A stretch of 64,000 bases of DNA from Bacillus suaedaesalsae (lineage in GTDB: Bacteria > Bacillota > Bacilli > Bacillales > SA4): positions 62,001-126,000 of the forward strand of contig NZ_JAFELM010000030.1 in assembly GCF_016890225.1 (NCBI RefSeq), written 5' to 3'. Under the pieces are notes generated by a model. The model made no database searches. It worked only from the letters and a program-made list of their open reading frames with translations, and was not told where the DNA came from. The translations under genes and the position numbers were made by a program. Within the stretch, counting starts at the first letter, position 1. Every line of letters starts with the position of its first letter. Of this stretch, positions 60,731 to 64,000 are shown one piece after another.

Positions 60731-62107
60731 TTAAGCTTTTAAACTTTCCATAAAAACTCCGAAGGATTGTTTCATAGACGTTTTTACTAGCACCACAGAG
60801 TCTTTGTCTACTAATCTTGGTAATATTTTTTGAGCTTCTATAGGAGATTCAAACATGTAAACACGCTTCCGGTCAAACCCTAATTCTACAGCCCGCTTTC
60901 CAATAAGCCTTGCATCTTTACCTATTGTAATAAGTGATTGAATTCCACTTTTAGCCACCATATCTCCTACCGAGAGGTGAACATTCCTTGATTGATCTGC
61001 TAACCACTTGATATCTCCAATGACTGCAATTTTCTTTTTTCCTTTTGATATATTCGTTAAAACGTCTAAAGCTGATTTGATCGAAGTAGGATTTGTACTC
61101 CAAGTATCATCTATTAAAATGGAGCCATTTATTCCTTTCTTTACTTCACTATGGCGTTCAATATGTTGAAACGTTTTTAAACGTCTTCCTGATTCTTCAA
61201 TACTAACTCCTAACTTATAGGAAACTGCTATGGCAGCAACGGCATTATACACATTATGCTCCCCATATCCAGGAACAAATAGCTTAAATTGCTTTCGATT
61301 GTGGCTAAGGATAAATTTCATCCCGTTTGTTTCATATTTGATTCCAATAATTCTAAATTCAGCTTTTGGCGTCTTTCCATACCAGATTATTGTTCCCTTA
61401 TATTTTGTTAAATCCAGCTTTTGAATATTAACATCATCTCCATTTACGACTACTGTACCTTTATTCCCTACACAATCAAAGATTTTTGCTTTCTCCTGCA
61501 TATAGGATTGAAAGGAGGGAAATCCGTTCAAGTGATCTACTCCGATTGATGTTAAAACACCAATTTGGGGTCTAAAATAATGGCAAGAAGCTTTCATATG
61601 TCCGATACTTGCAACAGCAGCTTCTATTACGGTCACATCTGTTTGGTCATCGACATTTAATAAATAATGTAGATTCATAGCTGTAGCATTTAAACTTCGA
61701 CTCGTTTTATTTACATTTCGATCGTGCTTTAATATCCAGCTAATCATTTCCTTCGTTGTTGTTTTTCCACAAGTTCCCGTTACAGAAATAAAAGGAATGG
61801 AAAAAAGCCCCCTATAATAATGGATAAATCTCCAATATGCTCTTCTTACACTTTGGACCTTAACAATCGTTACTTGAGAACCTAAATTTTTTATTTTCTC
61901 TGGCCTTCTTGTAACAATAACAATTGATTTCAATCCTGGATGAATCACAATATCCCTATAGTCATGTAAATGAAAAAACATCGTATGATCCTTCCAATTC
62001 GTGCTGTCATACTTTCTATTTACATGTTTAACGGAGGGATTTGAATGACCACTTACGAAATACCCACCAATTGATTCAATAAATTCTTGTAGCAGAATGG
62101 TTTTCAA
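60731..62107 (-). CDS. MurF-like Mur ligase family protein
   Basis: 458 residues. After an unusual N-terminal domain of about 105 residues, the Mur central domain has SVTGTCGKTTTKEMISWILK (P-loop 111-118), VIEAAVASIGHM, SIGVDHLNGF and NGDDVN, and the C-terminal domain has ILIDDTWSTNPTS, as in MurF DDxYNANP loops. An ATP-dependent amide ligase joining an amino acid or peptide. It is not the housekeeping MurF, since it stands beside a Mur-like pseudoenzyme and ATP-grasp genes. TTG start with AGGGGTG upstream. Confidence 0.85.
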   Translation of the reverse strand: MKTILLQEFIESIGGYFVSGHSNPSVKHVNRKYDSTNWKDHTMFFHLHDYRDIVIHPGLKSIVIVTRRPEKIKNLGSQVTIVKVQSVRRAYWRFIHYYRGLFSIPFISVTGTCGKTTTKEMISWILKHDRNVNKTSRSLNATAMNLHYLLNVDDQTDVTVIEAAVASIGHMKASCHYFRPQIGVLTSIGVDHLNGFPSFQSYMQEKAKIFDCVGNKGTVVVNGDDVNIQKLDLTKYKGTIIWYGKTPKAEFRIIGIKYETNGMKFILSHNRKQFKLFVPGYGEHNVYNAVAAIAVSYKLGVSIEESGRRLKTFQHIERHSEVKKGINGSILIDDTWSTNPTSIKSALDVLTNISKGKKKIAVIGDIKWLADQSRNVHLSVGDMVAKSGIQSLITIGKDARLIGKRAVELGFDRKRVYMFESPIEAQKILPRLVDKDSVVLVKTSMKQSFGVFMESLKA

Positions 62108-62217
62108 GTTACAGCACCCCTAAACATTTTTGTCTTTATATGTTTATTAGGAAAAAGAGATTTGGTAAGGGCACTTACGTTATTTACACAAAATATTTAT
62201 CTTAGAAATTTCATTGT

Positions 62218-63516
62218 TTAAAAGCCTGCTAACGTTTTTGCGTATTCTAACGGTGTTGTTAATAACTTATAGAATATATGAGGAGGTATTTCTCCTTTCT
62301 TCGTTTCAACTGAATATCCACCCTGTAGTTCAAGTAACCAAATCCTTAGATTGGAATCGACGATAACATCAAACGCAACATCACCTAAATGGATTCCCTC
62401 ATTTTCTATTAATGAAGCGATTTTTGTACAAACTTCAATCATCTTCTGCTGAATTCTTTTGGACTCCTCATTACTAATCGAAAATAGCTGTCTAAATCCT
62501 TCATCTGCTTCTAAAAGTCCAGCCCTATTTCTTGAATTTGTAATTATGCTTTCTTCATTTGATATTCTTGTTGTTATTCCAGGGCAAAACCATTTTTTGT
62601 ATCTGTCTTTTTGTAGATAAACACGGAAATCAACTATTCTATTTTTATATTGAAAAGGGACTGATTGTTGGATTAGATAGGATCTCCCATACATCTTCGT
62701 CATAACGAATGAGGATAATTGATGCCAAGAATACAAGATAGTTAACTGGTTGAATGCATCCTTAACAACATATCCCCGTTTTGTTAGTTTAATCGAATAC
62801 ATCCCTTTTCCTTGATAAGATTGATTCGGTTTAAGATATACAGACCCATATTTGTTTAACATATAAATTAAACCTTTTGTACTTTTAAATGGAATCGTAT
62901 GTGGCAAATATTGCTTCAATATATGATTTTTAGATATTAATTGATGCTGTACCCACTTTGATAAGTGCTGTGAATAAAAAACTTTATTTCCAATTATTTG
63001 AACGAAATGATTATACATTTTACTACTCATCGAATCCTTATTTACAAAGATTGCATTAGGATAAGGAAAAATTCCCGGTTTCCAACTCTTCTCTGTTGGA
63101 CTATAATAATAGCCTTCAATTATTCTTTTATAGTAATTGACAGAATCCTCAGTAAAAGTATAGATAAGTCCTTTAATTGAATCATAATCAACAAATCTCA
63201 TAAGAATTAACTGAAGCAATTCTTGAGTTAAATCCTTCTTTCTTCTGCAGCCTAATATACCGATAACTGGTCCTATCCTAATAGTATTTTCTAGCACCTT
63301 CACCTCAAATGGAATTTCTATAGGCAGTTCAATTCCCTTTTCAAAATAAGTAGGAATACTTATAACATCTTGTTCTATTAGTCTGTTCTTTTTGACCTTT
63401 AATACCTCTTTGCATTGCCCAATCTGCAATTCAACTGTTCTGCCTAATTCTTTATATTTCTCCTTATTTATCTCTATATATCTTTTCCCTTGTTCATTCA
63501 ATTGGACTTTAAACAT
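62218..63516 (-). CDS. YheC/YheD family ATP-grasp protein
   Basis: 432 residues, same plan as 45831-47162: N-terminal YheC/D domain, glycine loop KPNQSYQGKGMYSIKL, YLIQQSVPFQYKNRIVDFRV, metal-ligand segment GDVAFDVIVDSNLRIWLLEL and the shared C-terminus TTPLEYAKTLAGF. ATP-dependent carboxylate-amine ligase type of the endospore coat-associated family. GGGGAGTGAAGGA precedes ATG. It lies directly upstream of the Mur-ligase pair on the same strand. Confidence 0.9.
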   Translation of the reverse strand: MFKVQLNEQGKRYIEINKEKYKELGRTVELQIGQCKEVLKVKKNRLIEQDVISIPTYFEKGIELPIEIPFEVKVLENTIRIGPVIGILGCRRKKDLTQELLQLILMRFVDYDSIKGLIYTFTEDSVNYYKRIIEGYYYSPTEKSWKPGIFPYPNAIFVNKDSMSSKMYNHFVQIIGNKVFYSQHLSKWVQHQLISKNHILKQYLPHTIPFKSTKGLIYMLNKYGSVYLKPNQSYQGKGMYSIKLTKRGYVVKDAFNQLTILYSWHQLSSFVMTKMYGRSYLIQQSVPFQYKNRIVDFRVYLQKDRYKKWFCPGITTRISNEESIITNSRNRAGLLEADEGFRQLFSISNEESKRIQQKMIEVCTKIASLIENEGIHLGDVAFDVIVDSNLRIWLLELQGGYSVETKKGEIPPHIFYKLLTTPLEYAKTLAGF

Positions 63517-63661
63517 TCCTTCACTCCCCTACCAATTAATTATATGCAAGCTGTTAAAGGCGTGTTTAGACAAAAAGGCTAAAAGGACATGAAATTAGTC
63601 TATTCACTGTTTTTCCAATTGAATAGGATATAAAATCACAGAATGATAAGGAGTGAATTCA

Positions 63662-64000
63662 TTGTCTTCTACAAATAACGTAGGGATTATTTTACCTGAT
63701 AAAATATATAAGAACATGTCCAATATGACTCCCGATGTAAGGTGCATGCTGAACTTATTTGAAAAAGCAGCTAAACATAATAATATTCGTCTCTGCTATC
63801 TTACATTAAATCGGATAAGGCCCGATAAAAGGACAGTAGAAGCATTTATCATGGTTGGAAATGAATTTGTTTTTAAAGAGGTGGTTCGACCAAAAGTCAT
63901 TTATTCGAGAATTATCGACTATTCACCTATCTGCCAAGCTCACATTAAGTCACTATTAGAAAGTGGCATTACGGTCTTTAATCGACCTAATTATGATGTC
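63662..64000 (+). CDS. YheC/YheD family protein, N-terminal part
   Basis: TTG start after AAGGAGTGAATTCA, open to the window edge (113 codons). The segment VRPKVIYSRIIDYSPICQAH and ESGITVFNRPNYDV match the N-terminal domain of YheC/D proteins (VVYDR... and GIxVFN...). Third member in the window, divergent from the one at 62218. The ATP-grasp part lies outside. Confidence 0.78.
   Translation, partial: MSSTNNVGIILPDKIYKNMSNMTPDVRCMLNLFEKAAKHNNIRLCYLTLNRIRPDKRTVEAFIMVGNEFVFKEVVRPKVIYSRIIDYSPICQAHIKSLLESGITVFNRPNYDV

Noticed and set aside
1-64000. CRISPR array, prophage or rRNA operon
   Set aside because: No regularly spaced direct repeats, phage structural genes or rRNA sequence were seen; repeats are dispersed single units.

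Overview
The window looks like chromosome of a low-GC, endospore-forming member of the Bacillaceae. The evidence is a spoVAC-spoVAD-spoVAEb operon, two YjcZ-type sporulation peptides, three YheC/YheD-type ATP-grasp proteins, a T-box leader, a ZTP riboswitch, strong AGGAGG ribosome binding sites and frequent TTG/GTG starts. A 1,223-residue multicopper oxidase preceded by two small genes in MnxE/MnxF position points to relatives of the Mn(II)-oxidising marine spore formers (Bacillus sp. SG-1 / PL-12 type). That placement is inference from gene content.

Layout. 1-2.6 kb: recQ start and a T-box-controlled metG. 2.8-11 kb: small and hypothetical genes, an efflux pump with its ArsR-type regulator, a peptidase E-like protein, a methyltransferase, sporulation peptides and a decayed MFS gene. 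11-14.2 kb: cstA, a small protein ending in Cys-Cys, and an ArsA-like ATPase. 14.5-18.7 kb: YtkA-like lipoprotein, an SDR with a substituted active site, YunD-type 5'-nucleotidase, ResA-like thioredoxin. 18.7-24.9 kb: a sulfur-trafficking island (HesB-like selenoprotein candidate, TSUP permease, three TusA domains, DsrE-like protein, rhodaneses, persulfide dioxygenase-like protein). It is headed by a CstR-type regulator and dotted with five matching operator-like palindromes. 25-32 kb: DUF3231, an ECF sigma/anti-sigma pair, tRNA-Val, an SOS-box-controlled mini-WYL gene, and yjcH-yjcG-yjcF. 32.9-35.3 kb: spoVA operon with a YhcN-like lipoprotein. 35.4-45.2 kb: amino acid permease, asnA, spore and membrane proteins, Mn catalase, a purine-type permease. 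45.8-57.9 kb: spore-surface and metal-oxidation region (YheC/D, Sco, MnxG, MnxF, MnxE and upstream genes, low-complexity proteins, a His/Cys-rich protein, a haloperoxidase-like protein). 57.9-64 kb: folD with a ZTP riboswitch, then two Mur-ligase-like proteins (one without a P-loop) beside two more YheC/D ATP-grasp proteins.

The intergenic DNA holds several dispersed repeat families: seven palindromes around a GGGGGACAGGCCCCC-type centre, two ~184-bp elements with inverted ends, and a larger composite element. These composites share a GC-rich, RNA-like core.

Most notable observations: a HesB-family gene with an in-frame TGA at the conserved Cys position followed by a SECIS-like hairpin, but carrying a one-base frameshift upstream; the Mnx-type operon with a translationally coupled Sco gene and a set of small barrel-like spore proteins; and the Mur-ligase/ATP-grasp cluster with a pseudoenzyme partner.
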